A stretch of 30,740 nucleotides of DNA, taken from assembly GCA_029933125.1 (NCBI GenBank), contig JAOZOU010000015.1, positions 1 to 30,740 of the forward strand, in the 5' to 3' direction. The position numbers and the translations under genes were made by a program. This document shows, one piece after another, positions 7,854 through 15,891 of this stretch; position 1 is the first letter of the stretch, and the number at the start of each line of letters is the position of its first letter. Under the pieces are notes generated by a model. That model saw nothing but the letters and a program-made list of their open reading frames with translations, was not told where the DNA came from and searched no databases. The DNA is from a bacterium (GTDB lineage Bacteria > Arandabacterota > Arandabacteria > Arandabacterales > Arandabacteraceae).

Positions 7854-10214
7854 GTGGGGTTTCTTGAGGCGGTAACGAATCGAGGCCAGCGCCTGGGTAT
7901 CGGTTTTGACATTAGACTATACCGCGCAGAGCCGGAGAGCCTGCCCTACTGGCGCATTGGTACGGCAGCGTGGTTAGCGCCGAAGTTCCAACCGTTGATT
8001 GCTCAGTGTTCCGATATCACCACTGAGTTATCGTTTGGCGAGGCTATGGCTGGGCCAAGCGAAGTGACTCTCAGTGTTATCAGGAAGCAAGTCGCGCTTC
8101 CCAACCAGGAGGTCTATCCAGATATTGTAGAGGCCGTGTTGAATGGGTACGAGATAGTAGGTAGGCCGATTAGGGCCTGGTTGTGCGCGGTAGAGGAAGA
8201 CGGGACGCTGAATGAGTATCGGATATGGTCTGGGTATGTGACGACTTTCGCTTATGATCAGACAGTGGTGAGGATTGGAGCGATAAGCAAAATTGATCAC
8301 TTACTCAGCCGCAAAATTAACTTGGACACGATTAACAAGGCCGATTATGGTGATGCCCCTGTAGAAAGTATCGGCCAGGCAATCCCACGAGTGTTTGGCG
8401 AGTGGAAGACGGACATCGGCGCGCCGCCAGATTATCCTGATGCGTACAAGAAGCGGGCGGAGCAAGCGGGTCTATGTCCATTCGAGAACGTGGTCCCGGC
8501 CTTTTGTATTGCTGAGCGCTTAAGCAGGGATATAGCACCGCAATTTGTGGTGAGCTCACACGAGCTGAAGACGTTCCCGTTTAGTAATCGGCACAGCGTC
8601 TATGTGATGAAAGGTCCGGCGGTATTAGTTGCTGATAGTGATGAGGTGACGATAGAGAACGGTAGTAATGGAGCAACCGTCGAATTTACTGCATCGCCAA
8701 GCCTCTACTATTCTATGCCCGTCCGCGATTATTATTACGGGGGTACGTTCGCGTTTGACAATCCGGAAAGGGCGTTCGACCGCGAGCTTGAGACGGCAGC
8801 GACATTGAGGCAGGGCTCCACGGTCACTTACGGATTGGGCGGACGCTTGGTCAAGTTGCCCGACTGGGGCATCATCGAGAGCGTTAGCGTGCTCGCTGTT
8901 ATCAGTTATAACGTGCGAGACGGCGAGGAGATAGTAGTCAGGTACGGATTGCATGATGTTGACCAGCCGATGGGGTCACGGTGGGTGGGCGGCTATGGTG
9001 AGGATACGCTTCAGGGCTATTTCATTTATACACAACACGAGCATCTGGTTGATCCGTTGCCGGGTAGTTACGCAAGCGATTTCCCGAAGAACCTCGCTGT
9101 GTTTTTGGAAACGGACCGTGGGTTGTTGGGAGCTGACGAGTGGCTGAAGGTTCATGCCTTGGCCGTTATTGTGAATTACGAGGGCAGGTTGTTGGTTCAA
9201 GTGCGTGAAAAGACCACGCGCGGCTACCATATGGTTCGCAGGCCGAAGTTCTTGCGGCAAGCGCAGACACCAGAGTTTGTGATGCGCGAGAAGGTATTGT
9301 GGACGGAGAATTATCCACTGGCGGAGCCAACCTCTGTTAACGTCTATTGCGCCTGCGAGGGCCTTGAAGACGTCACTGGGGCGCTCGAGGGAACGGTGGG
9401 GGCCCTGGTTCAGACTCCGGTCGCAATCATGTATGCGCTGTTGAGCGACGTGGACGTTGCCGTCGCGAGCGAAGAGCCGGGCAGCTATGCGCAGACGCTA
9501 GCTGCTCAGCAGAGTGATGGCCTAAGGGCCAGGCTGGTTATCGAGGAGCCGCGCACATATGGGGAGGTGCTGAAGGCGTTGGCGGCGGCCTCGTTAGTCG
9601 GGGTTAGCTCAAACACTGCCGGTGAATTCGCACTCGTCTATTGGCCAGGGGTAGAGAACCGGTCGCTATATGACGAACCGATTCAGGCGGAGTACGTGTT
9701 GCAGGTTCTGATTGGATATACGCCGTTTGGGAGGGTTAAAAACGGCATCTACGTCGCCTGCGAATACTCGCCGCGTTTGGGTAAGAACACCCGACTCGCC
9801 TATTGCGATAAGAACGGCAGCGATGACGGCTACGGTAACGATGATTATGCGGATAAGGCAGCGCTGAGTGCCAGTGAGGACAAGTACGGTCGCCACGAGT
9901 TGCATTTGGATGCGTATCCACTGAGGGCCTCCTCCGCAGCATTTGTGCGCGACCAGTACGCCAGGATGTTGAGGGAGCAGCGCGTAGCACTGCGTATGCG
10001 GTTGACCTGGCGCTATTACGACCTAATGCCAGGGCATGTGATTGAGATAGATGATGAGTCGTGGCGTGATGCTGGCTTGTACTATCCTGGCGAGACGAAT
10101 GGTCAGTCAGGCTATTGGGCCTATGGTGGGGTTAGCCGTAAGTTCATAGTCGAGCGGGTCACGTTTTTCCCGATTGGGCAGATGGAAGTTGAGGCGTCGG
10201 AATTGCCGAGTTAA
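7854..10214 (+). CDS. Tail hub / baseplate protein
   Basis: A 786-residue protein, starting at GTG 7854 two bases after the preceding stop. The N-terminal third has features of tail-tip hub proteins ('LSFGEAMAGPSEVTLSVIRKQ', 'YRIWSGYVTTFAYDQTVVRIGAISKIDHLL'), and 'RQPRVFGEW'-like text (GQAIPRVFGEW) near residue 175 is typical of baseplate wedge/hub proteins. The C-terminal 150 residues ('LRASSAAFVRDQYARMLREQRVALRMRLTWRYYDLMPGHVIEIDD') match the second hub domain that closes the tail tube. It probably caps the tube and holds the fibre encoded next. No lytic or protease motif is visible. Order of genes and length support the call, but the family is not named with certainty. Confidence 0.72.
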   Translation: MGFLEAVTNRGQRLGIGFDIRLYRAEPESLPYWRIGTAAWLAPKFQPLIAQCSDITTELSFGEAMAGPSEVTLSVIRKQVALPNQEVYPDIVEAVLNGYEIVGRPIRAWLCAVEEDGTLNEYRIWSGYVTTFAYDQTVVRIGAISKIDHLLSRKINLDTINKADYGDAPVESIGQAIPRVFGEWKTDIGAPPDYPDAYKKRAEQAGLCPFENVVPAFCIAERLSRDIAPQFVVSSHELKTFPFSNRHSVYVMKGPAVLVADSDEVTIENGSNGATVEFTASPSLYYSMPVRDYYYGGTFAFDNPERAFDRELETAATLRQGSTVTYGLGGRLVKLPDWGIIESVSVLAVISYNVRDGEEIVVRYGLHDVDQPMGSRWVGGYGEDTLQGYFIYTQHEHLVDPLPGSYASDFPKNLAVFLETDRGLLGADEWLKVHALAVIVNYEGRLLVQVREKTTRGYHMVRRPKFLRQAQTPEFVMREKVLWTENYPLAEPTSVNVYCACEGLEDVTGALEGTVGALVQTPVAIMYALLSDVDVAVASEEPGSYAQTLAAQQSDGLRARLVIEEPRTYGEVLKALAAASLVGVSSNTAGEFALVYWPGVENRSLYDEPIQAEYVLQVLIGYTPFGRVKNGIYVACEYSPRLGKNTRLAYCDKNGSDDGYGNDDYADKAALSASEDKYGRHELHLDAYPLRASSAAFVRDQYARMLREQRVALRMRLTWRYYDLMPGHVIEIDDESWRDAGLYYPGETNGQSGYWAYGGVSRKFIVERVTFFPIGQMEVEASELPS

Positions 10215-10229
10215 GGGGGTTGATAGGTT

Positions 10230-11861
10230 ATGAGGATAGTCGCATTGGCCTTGATTTTGTTGGTGATTAGTCTGGGCGCTGGTTTCGAGAGTAGGCTCAA
10301 CGTGGCAGTGGGCGATGGCAGCATAACGGCAGAGAAGTTGGCGAGAGGCGCTTTGAGCCGCCCGGAGGTATTTGATCGTGGTTTCCGTCCTGACACGGCT
10401 ACAATCTGCATTGTCTTTGACGACAACTATGCCGATACCTACAGCCACGTGCTCGCATGGAACGACTCGGGGTTCGTGTTTGGGTTCGGTATAGTGCGGC
10501 AGTGGATCGGGAACACGGGGCGGTTGACCGAATCGCAGATCAGAACGCTCCATGCCAAAGGTAATGAGATACTCAACCACTCTTATAGCCACAACCCTTG
10601 GCTTTCGCACTGCAATGCAACCCAACTTGAGCAGCAGGTCAACGACGCTTACAGGTATCTCACGGATACGCTCGGCGTTGAGGTGCACGGTTTTGATTAT
10701 CCCGGCGGAGACTACAATGACGCTGCTTGGCTCAAGGTGGCGGAACTGCACGATTATGCGAGCGGCCTCTACGCTGTGCAGAACATGGACTATGAGGCCG
10801 ACTCCTCAGTGGCCTATGACGCCAGCAATAAGTGGTGGAGATATGTCGGATCTCTTGTTGGCAAGAGTGACAGCGTGCACTGTGGCACCTCCCCTGATTC
10901 GACCTTTTACAGCGATCGCCTGATATTTCCAGGGGGCGTCCCGAACCCGTGGTTGTTGCCAATTGGCTGGGCACACGGGCCTGGCTCAACCAGTGGGACA
11001 TTGATTGGGCTTGAATCCGCCAAGGCAGCTGTGCGATTCGTGCAGCGGAATGGAGCTGCTGCAAGCTTTTACTTTCACTCGTGGGATTCAGCTGGGGCGT
11101 GGATCGGTGACTGGCTCCAGTTTGTGAAGCAGGAGGTCGATGCAGGCAGGCTGAGGGTGAGGACGCAGTGGTGGATCGTGCAGAACTACTGCTTGAGACC
11201 TCTGGCGGCTGGAGCTAACCTGTTTCCTGCCCAGCACCTGACAAGCTCGTGGGGTGGCAAGCCAGACGGCTGGCAGTATGGCCTCTGGGACGCCGGTACG
11301 CAGACTTGGTGGCTGCGGAATGATGGAGGCGGCTTTGCTGGTAATCAGCAGTATGCGGAATTGAGACTGACGGCGGGTGGAATGCTCAGCTTTGCTCGCT
11401 ACGTGCCAGGTGGCTGCTATGTGTACGCCTCTATAAAAGCGAACGCGTACGGAGCCTTTGCAACAGCCAGCGATTCAGTAGAACTCACATGCCATCTGGA
11501 TGTAAGGTCGCCCGATTTCTGCTCTGCGTCGGCACTAAATAACGCGGCTGACAATGGCGCTTATGATAGGGTTTACCGAAGGAACGCCTCGTATCAATCC
11601 GATCCTGGCGGACAGCGTGATGCGGAGACGGCGGTGAGTTTTGCAAACGGCTATCAGATGCAGTCACGCGGGTTGCGGGGCAATCGGAACGTTTGGAAGG
11701 AGCTAAGGTCCTGGCAATACGTCGGTGATCCGTGTGTGGTGGTCTGGAAGCTGCGACTGCGGAACGTGCCAGCGCATGGCTGGAAAGCGAATAGAGGGAT
11801 AAAGCTTGACGATGTCATCTTTACCGTGATCAGGCGAACGCCCGTGCCAGGGCAGTTTTGA
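10230..11861 (+). CDS. Polysaccharide deacetylase (CE4/NodB-like) tail fibre
   Basis: A 543-residue protein behind an AAGGGGG site. Residues 1-18 are a hydrophobic segment (signal peptide or anchor). Residues 29-42 carry 'DGSITAEKLARGAL', a motif found at tail-fibre N-termini. Residues 55-290 hold the CE4 signatures: FDD at 63-65 (base and metal ligand), the metal site HSYSH at 117-121 (H117 and H121), 'FDYPGG' at 155-160 in place of the usual R-x-PY motif, and a late histidine in 'FYFHSWD' (H283). The last 220 residues are beta-rich (jelly-roll-like). It likely de-N-acetylates surface glycans during adsorption. The arginine missing from motif 3 leaves catalysis uncertain. Confidence 0.8.
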   Translation: MRIVALALILLVISLGAGFESRLNVAVGDGSITAEKLARGALSRPEVFDRGFRPDTATICIVFDDNYADTYSHVLAWNDSGFVFGFGIVRQWIGNTGRLTESQIRTLHAKGNEILNHSYSHNPWLSHCNATQLEQQVNDAYRYLTDTLGVEVHGFDYPGGDYNDAAWLKVAELHDYASGLYAVQNMDYEADSSVAYDASNKWWRYVGSLVGKSDSVHCGTSPDSTFYSDRLIFPGGVPNPWLLPIGWAHGPGSTSGTLIGLESAKAAVRFVQRNGAAASFYFHSWDSAGAWIGDWLQFVKQEVDAGRLRVRTQWWIVQNYCLRPLAAGANLFPAQHLTSSWGGKPDGWQYGLWDAGTQTWWLRNDGGGFAGNQQYAELRLTAGGMLSFARYVPGGCYVYASIKANAYGAFATASDSVELTCHLDVRSPDFCSASALNNAADNGAYDRVYRRNASYQSDPGGQRDAETAVSFANGYQMQSRGLRGNRNVWKELRSWQYVGDPCVVVWKLRLRNVPAHGWKANRGIKLDDVIFTVIRRTPVPGQF

Positions 11862-11882
11862 TCGAGGCAGGCTAAGCGGGCA

Positions 11883-12068
11883 GTGATCCAAGTGACGACT
11901 GACGAACTGTGGGACTTGATCAAGGATAGGCTCGACAAGATTGAAAAGAAGCTTGACGAGGCCAATGGACGGAGTCAGAGGAACGCCTGGAACATCAAGG
12001 GACTCTGGGCTCTCGTGAGCGCCGAATTTGGACTCTTCGTCTGGTGGCTCAAGTCAAAGTTTGGGTAA
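11883..12068 (+). CDS. XhlA-like small membrane protein (holin accessory)
   Basis: A 61-residue protein starting at GTG 11883 with a weak GAGGCAGG site. It has a charged helix ('ELWDLIKDRLDKIEKKLDEANGRSQ') followed by one membrane segment ('GLWALVSAEFGLFVWWL') and a short basic end. This organisation matches XhlA/haemolysin-type proteins that help holins. It lies directly before the endolysin. An alternative is a short tail-associated coiled coil, but the membrane segment argues against that. Confidence 0.6.
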   Translation: MIQVTTDELWDLIKDRLDKIEKKLDEANGRSQRNAWNIKGLWALVSAEFGLFVWWLKSKFG

Positions 12069-12072
12069 TATC

Positions 12073-12753
12073 ATGAAGAGAAAGCAGTTCTGGACGGACA
12101 GCGACATACTTGCAGGCAGGCACATTCTTCTCATGCCCGGGCACGTGAACCATACAACAGGGGCCTTGATCCTCGACACTGAGGTTACCAAGGGCACAGG
12201 CTACGGCTGTGAGGCGGAGCTCAACTTGGACATAGCCGTTGTCCTGGCCAAGCGGCTGTGGCAGCACGATGCAGATGTGAGGCTTACGAGTGGTAGCTGG
12301 CGGAGAAAGAAACTCATCTCCGAACGCCTTAGGCCAGTGATCACGCTTGAGCTGCATTGTAACTCGTTCCGAGACCCCGATGTTAGAGGTTTTGAGCTCT
12401 GGTATGACAATGATGAGCCGAGCAAACGGCTCGCTGAGGCGATAGCGGTGTGCCTGCAGGCACTCGAGATACCGCCTCGGAAAAACCCTATCCGTCGCAT
12501 GGACGCAGATAGTAACGAAGGTGACTGGCGGGATAAACACGATGCGCTGTTTGAGTACGTGAAGACACGACCGCTGGTGCTCCTGGAGCTTGGCTTCCTC
12601 ACCAACCGCGAAGACCTCAGGCTTCTCACATCATCTCGTTACCAGCTTTCGCTCGCCTTCCTCATCACCTGGGGCATCAAGCGTTTTTTCTTGAGCGGCA
12701 GGAAGAGCGACTCTGGTGCTGGTGGTGGAATGAATGAGACCTGTGATGTTTGA
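12073..12753 (+). CDS. N-acetylmuramoyl-L-alanine amidase endolysin (Amidase_3)
   Basis: A 226-residue endolysin. The ATG at 12073 follows the membrane-protein stop by 4 nt. An upstream start at 12028 would overlap that gene and adds a low-complexity Ser-rich stretch. The Amidase_3 catalytic set is visible: zinc ligands H24 ('LMPGHVN'), E47 or E49 ('GCEAELNL') and H95 ('LELHCNS'), and the catalytic glutamate E172 ('VLLELGFLTN'). It hydrolyses the amide bond between MurNAc and the L-alanine of the stem peptide. There is no signal peptide or cell-wall-binding domain, so it needs a holin. The C-terminus overlaps the next gene by 20 nt. Confidence 0.9.
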   Translation: MKRKQFWTDSDILAGRHILLMPGHVNHTTGALILDTEVTKGTGYGCEAELNLDIAVVLAKRLWQHDADVRLTSGSWRRKKLISERLRPVITLELHCNSFRDPDVRGFELWYDNDEPSKRLAEAIAVCLQALEIPPRKNPIRRMDADSNEGDWRDKHDALFEYVKTRPLVLLELGFLTNREDLRLLTSSRYQLSLAFLITWGIKRFFLSGRKSDSGAGGGMNETCDV

Positions 12754-13072
12754 CGACGGCGAATACGAAATCCGACTGATGTTGGTCTCCAATCTTGAAG
12801 ATTACAAGACGACCGAGGATGAAGAAGAACCGTTCGCTATATATCAGCCCCCGAATGATAATCGGCTTGCAACCATTATGATTCGAGGCGACCTACCTCC
12901 GTTCAAGCTTCGCTGGGCGTTATGGCATGAGCTCTTGCATCATTTCGAGTTTGCTTACGATATAGAGCTGTCAGATGACGTCGTTGATAACCTGGCACGG
13001 TTCATAACTCGATTTCTGCGGCTCAACGGGAGGCATATCACATGGCTACGGACGCCAAAGGCAACCCGATAG
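12734..13072 (+). CDS. Small HExxH zinc metallopeptidase (ImmA/IrrE-like)
   Basis: A 112-residue protein whose ATG lies inside the endolysin end (GGTGG upstream). The motif HELLHHFE (residues 65-72) is a classic HExxH zinc site, preceded by a hydrophobic helix ('FKLRWALWHELLHH') and followed 15 residues later by 'DDVVDNLARFITRFL', which could hold the third acidic ligand. The layout resembles the small ImmA/IrrE peptidase domain that cleaves phage repressors. Here it sits in the lysis region, not beside the repressor at 18.6 kb. A peptidase of that kind could instead act on envelope or host proteins. The substrate is unknown. Confidence 0.65.
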   Translation: MRPVMFDDGEYEIRLMLVSNLEDYKTTEDEEEPFAIYQPPNDNRLATIMIRGDLPPFKLRWALWHELLHHFEFAYDIELSDDVVDNLARFITRFLRLNGRHITWLRTPKATR

Positions 13073-14073
13073 AGGCGGCTGCAGGGGAGCTTCGTGAGAA
13101 GCTAGAGGCGGCTGGTAATGCAGTCGCCAAAAGCCGCATCTTGAAAAGCATATCACCGACGCTCTGGCAGGAGTTCTATGACCACTATCTTGGTGTCAGG
13201 CAGGTTGCCAAAGCCCTGGGTATCGACCACAATGCGGTATCCCGATATCTAAATCGGGCAGGCGTGCGGCAATTTAAAAACAAGTACGCTCGATATGAGA
13301 GCAAGCGCTGGCAGCAATTACTCGATATGATGGCTGAACGTGCCGATGGGATAGTACATGAGCGCCCGGTCTTGCGGCTTAATCCATCGCACGATTATGC
13401 GATCTTTGGTGATGTCCACTGCCCGGCACATAGCGAGAAGTGGCTGAAGCGGCTTGGAGTTGTATGCCAGCATTATGGAATCACCCGGGCGATCAGTGCT
13501 GGCGACATCATTAATTTCGACGCAATCTCGTATTGGGCAAAACGGGAGCGTGGTGAGGTGCCGAAGGTGCAGCAGGAGCTGGGAGTTTACGAGATATTAG
13601 AGAGGTTTCTGTTGGAGCTGTTTCCCGATGGCATCTGGCTCATCATTAGCAACCATGAGATGCGACTGCTACACATCCTCAAGCACGAGATACAGGCGGA
13701 CTACCTGTTTGAGCGACTCTTAAGGACAGGCAAATGGATTGACGGTCAAGTGATCTCGATCGGCAGGAAATTGCGGATATTCCATCCGAGCCGTCGCACG
13801 TGGAAACGGCCACTCAATCAGGCGAATGAATTAGCGCTGGCTAACGAGTGCTCTGTGATACTGGCGCATACGCACAGGTTTGCGTTTGCACATAGCGATG
13901 CGGGCAGGGTGATCGGTCTTTTGGGTGGGCTGTTTGATGAGCGCTATTTGCGGTATCGAACAAGCGGCTTGAATCGGTATCAATTGCAGAACGGTTTTTT
14001 CCTCTGGCGCAAACGCAAACTCATACCCTTCTGTGATGGGCTCACAGACTGGGAGCTTTATGGATGCGATTGA
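13042..14073 (+). CDS. Metallophosphoesterase with N-terminal HTH
   Basis: A 343-residue protein with GGGAGG before its ATG (13042), overlapping the previous gene. Residues 40-75 form a helix-turn-helix ('GVRQVAKALGIDHNAVSRYLNRAGV'). The calcineurin-like core follows: GDVH at 123-126, GDIINFD at 154-160, the NHE box at 204-206 and the paired histidines HTH at 276-278. These metal-binding motifs are intact, so the enzyme is likely active on phosphoester or nucleotide substrates. Phage enzymes of this fold include DNA nucleases and phosphatases. The HTH domain suggests the enzyme is targeted to DNA. It ends just before a promoter (14082). Confidence 0.85.
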   Translation: MATDAKGNPIEAAAGELREKLEAAGNAVAKSRILKSISPTLWQEFYDHYLGVRQVAKALGIDHNAVSRYLNRAGVRQFKNKYARYESKRWQQLLDMMAERADGIVHERPVLRLNPSHDYAIFGDVHCPAHSEKWLKRLGVVCQHYGITRAISAGDIINFDAISYWAKRERGEVPKVQQELGVYEILERFLLELFPDGIWLIISNHEMRLLHILKHEIQADYLFERLLRTGKWIDGQVISIGRKLRIFHPSRRTWKRPLNQANELALANECSVILAHTHRFAFAHSDAGRVIGLLGGLFDERYLRYRTSGLNRYQLQNGFFLWRKRKLIPFCDGLTDWELYGCD

Positions 14074-14081
14074 GGAAAGCC

Positions 14082-14111
14082 TTGACAAGCGACTGCGCGC
14101 ACTTTTATCTT
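14082..14111 (+). promoter_or_regulatory. Sigma70-type promoter for the accessory/lysis cassette
   Basis: A perfect -35 box TTGACA (14082-14087), an 18-bp spacer, and a -10 box TATCTT (14106-14111). Transcription would start near 14118, about 110 nt before the TTG start of the holin-like gene. It starts 9 nt after the metallophosphoesterase stop, in the largest gene-free gap of this part of the + strand cassette (14074-14226). No other feature is seen in that gap. Confidence 0.6.
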
Positions 14112-14226
14112 TTCGTTGCCTGCCGCGCTGACATCCGTTCGTGTCTTGCTTCCTTTACTCCATGGCTACCCTGCAGCGCGGAGCAACTAGCAATGATGGA
14201 TGCTCCGCCGATTGGAGGAGATCAAA

Positions 14227-14487
14227 TTGGTTGAGATAGCTGGCGATGTGGGGGTCAAGAGCCTCGCGATTCCCGTTATCATGGGATTTGCGGCATGGCT
14301 AAAAAAGTATACGGTGGTGAGCAACAAGGCAATCCCGTTGATTGTGGTTGCCATGTGCGTTGCTGTGGAGTGCTTTGCGGCTGGCAATGCGAGTGCCTAC
14401 ACCATCCTCAAAGGTGCAGGCTGGGGCTTTGTAACCGTGGGCTTGTATTCGGCGGCTAAGAATACCGCTGAGGGATTAAGACGATGA
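14227..14487 (+). CDS. Holin-like membrane protein
   Basis: An 86-residue protein. The start is TTG at 14227: a strong Shine-Dalgarno GGAGGAG (14214-14220) sits 6 nt upstream. An ATG at 14200 lies before this site and is less likely. Three hydrophobic segments are visible ('SLAIPVIMGFAAWL', 'IPLIVVAMCVAVECFAA', 'AYTILKGAGWGFVTVGLYSA'), with a basic C-terminus (NTAEGLRR). This three-segment layout fits a class I holin. It is not next to the amidase (2 kb upstream), so the role stays inferred. It would form the membrane lesion that releases the endolysin, possibly with the XhlA-like protein at 11883. Confidence 0.6.
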   Translation: MVEIAGDVGVKSLAIPVIMGFAAWLKKYTVVSNKAIPLIVVAMCVAVECFAAGNASAYTILKGAGWGFVTVGLYSAAKNTAEGLRR

Positions 14488-14693
14488 GTTGGCATTGGAA
14501 ATATCACGGTGCTCCTATTTGGGAATGCGAAATCACGCTGAAGGTGTTGATGCCTGGACGCTCGGCAAGAGAGGTGAAAGAGCAAATCGGCAAGAGGATG
14601 AGAAAGGTTGAACGCAACTTTTTCGCCGTTGAGAAAGTTCAGGTCACCGACCCTAAGATGACCTCAATGTATGTAATCAGCACGTGGGGATAA
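14484..14693 (+). CDS. Small hypothetical protein in the accessory cassette
   Basis: A 69-residue protein whose ATG overlaps the holin-like stop (ATGA). It has a beta-alpha-beta look ('IWECEITLKVLMPG', 'SAREVKEQIGKRMRKVERNF', 'VEKVQVTDPKMTSMYVIST'), like a small ferredoxin-type fold. No family was recognised. It has no membrane segment. It is probably translated by coupling with the holin-like gene. Confidence 0.6.
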   Translation: MSWHWKYHGAPIWECEITLKVLMPGRSAREVKEQIGKRMRKVERNFFAVEKVQVTDPKMTSMYVISTWG

Positions 14694-14705
14694 GGAGGTT
14701 GAATC

Positions 14706-15212
14706 ATGAGACCAGTACCAATATGGGGTTATCTTCTACTTGCGTTGTTGCTTGGTGCTGCTTTTGCTTTGGGCTTTGTTGCCAGAGCACATGCTGACAC
14801 TCATTTCGAGGTTGGCGCTGGTATGCTCGTTATGGTGCCTGAAGACCACTCGCTTGGCGCACAGGCACTTCGAGCAATTGACGCTGGTATCCGCTACCGT
14901 CCTGATGTGAAGGATGGTGACAGCGTCCGGCCGAGCCGCTTGAGTTTCACTTCCAAGTACTTCCAGACCGAGATGACGGCAATTGGCGTTGATTGGCATG
15001 CCTTCGAGTGGGAAGGCGTAGAGTTTCGGGTTGGCGCACGAGGGCTTCTCCGTGGCACCTATGAGAAAATGACATTAGGCGGTGAGGCAATCTTCGGTGG
15101 TGACTTCTGGATGGGTGATCAGCAGGGCATGTTTACGATTGGTGCTGGCCGGATACCTGATGACCAGAGACCCTGGGTGATTGAGCTTGGGTTAGGCGTG
15201 AGGACGGATTGA
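14706..15212 (+). CDS. Secreted, predicted outer-membrane beta-barrel-like protein
   Basis: A 168-residue protein with an excellent ribosome-binding site (AAGGAGG) before the ATG. Residues 1-31 are a long Sec signal peptide with a Leu-rich core and an AHA cleavage site (before DTHFEV). The mature 137 residues alternate polar and non-polar positions in several segments ('FEVGAGMLVMV', 'SRLSFTSKYF', 'VEFRVGARGLLRGTY', 'MFTIGAGRI', 'WVIELGLGVRTD'), as in small 8-strand barrels. The last strand lacks the usual terminal aromatic, so insertion by BAM is uncertain. Lambda Lom and other phage-encoded OMP-like morons lie in comparable places. A role in surface change or superinfection exclusion is an inference. 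Confidence 0.55.
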   Translation: MRPVPIWGYLLLALLLGAAFALGFVARAHADTHFEVGAGMLVMVPEDHSLGAQALRAIDAGIRYRPDVKDGDSVRPSRLSFTSKYFQTEMTAIGVDWHAFEWEGVEFRVGARGLLRGTYEKMTLGGEAIFGGDFWMGDQQGMFTIGAGRIPDDQRPWVIELGLGVRTD

Positions 15213-15430
15213 TGGGTGGAAACAAAGAGCGCAAACTCACAGGCGTCTATATCCGAATCCAAGACGAGGACGGCAACTGGGTCAGTAAAGATATCTCAGA
15301 CTGTACCGAGACCCAGCAACGGCTATTCCTTGATAAGCAGTGGAAGACTTGGGTAATCGAGTTCTGTCTCATCATGCTACGGGTTCTACGAGAGCTTGGT
15401 GAGACGCTGGACTTGGAAAGGACGGATTGA
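15212..15430 (+). CDS. Small hypothetical protein
   Basis: A 72-residue protein. The ATG at 15212 overlaps the previous stop (TTGATG); a TTG at 15209 is an alternative. The N-terminal half is charged and beta-like ('GVYIRIQDEDGNWVSKDI'), and the C-terminal half is an amphipathic helix ('WKTWVIEFCLIMLRVLRELGETLDL') that could lie on a membrane. No family was recognised. It is co-transcribed with the surrounding small genes and overlaps the next start by one base. Confidence 0.6.
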   Translation: MGGNKERKLTGVYIRIQDEDGNWVSKDISDCTETQQRLFLDKQWKTWVIEFCLIMLRVLRELGETLDLERTD

Positions 15431-15600
15431 TGCGTTTATTGGACAAGGTGTGTATTAGCCTGACGCTGGGCATCTCAGTTATTGCATATTTCAGCTATTT
15501 TCTGGGATATGACGACCGGGCGTTGTATCTCTCTGTGATCACTGTCCTATGGGCAATTGCTATGATCGGTATGTCCATAGCGGAGAGCCTTGAACGATAG
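15430..15600 (+). CDS. Small two-segment membrane protein
   Basis: A 56-residue ORF beginning at ATG 15430, which overlaps the previous stop (TGATG), and ending with TAG at 15598-15600. The translation begins MRLLDKVCISLTLGISVIAY, giving a first membrane segment. A second follows after a short loop ('ALYLSVITVLWAIAMIGMSIA'), and the end is charged (ESLER). The N-terminus is short and basic. The size and topology resemble class II holins or antiholins. Its place beside other membrane genes makes a lysis-timing role plausible but unproven. Confidence 0.6.
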   Translation: MRLLDKVCISLTLGISVIAYFSYFLGYDDRALYLSVITVLWAIAMIGMSIAESLER

Positions 15601-15638
15601 TGGGGCTGGAGGATTCGAGTTGGGAGGAGGACGGATTA

Positions 15639-15890
15639 ATGCGAGTGGTCATTAATGGCGAGGAGTTTATCCCCGTATCGGAGGCTGCGCGCATTCTGGG
15701 TGTCTCACCCGCAACGATTCGGCGATGGAGCCGTAAGACAGGGCTTTGCCTGCCGTGCATGATCGATCAAATGAACGGCTACCGGTGGTTCAAACGATCA
15801 GATGTCGAGGCGCTCAAGGATCGGTGGATCAGACGTCCGACCGTCGAGGCAGAAATCAGGGCATCCAAGCAGGATCTCAAGGCGGACTAG
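15639..15890 (+). CDS. MerR-type/excisionase-like HTH DNA-binding protein
   Basis: An 83-residue protein starting at ATG 15639, with GGGAGGAGG (15622-15630) 8 nt upstream. A GTG at 15600 would add 13 acidic residues with no ribosome-binding site. The motif 'FIPVSEAARILGVSPATIRRWSRKTGL' (residues 9-35) is the MerR/excisionase winged helix, followed by 'YRWFKRSDVEALKDRW'. It may act as a recombination directionality factor or as a late regulator. No integrase was found in the genome, so a regulator is more likely. It lies immediately before the tmRNA-like RNA. Confidence 0.7.
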   Translation: MRVVINGEEFIPVSEAARILGVSPATIRRWSRKTGLCLPCMIDQMNGYRWFKRSDVEALKDRWIRRPTVEAEIRASKQDLKAD

Positions 15891-15891
15891 C

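Noticed and set aside
15639-15890. Excisionase of an integration system
   Set aside because: The fold fits, but no integrase was found; a regulator is as likely.
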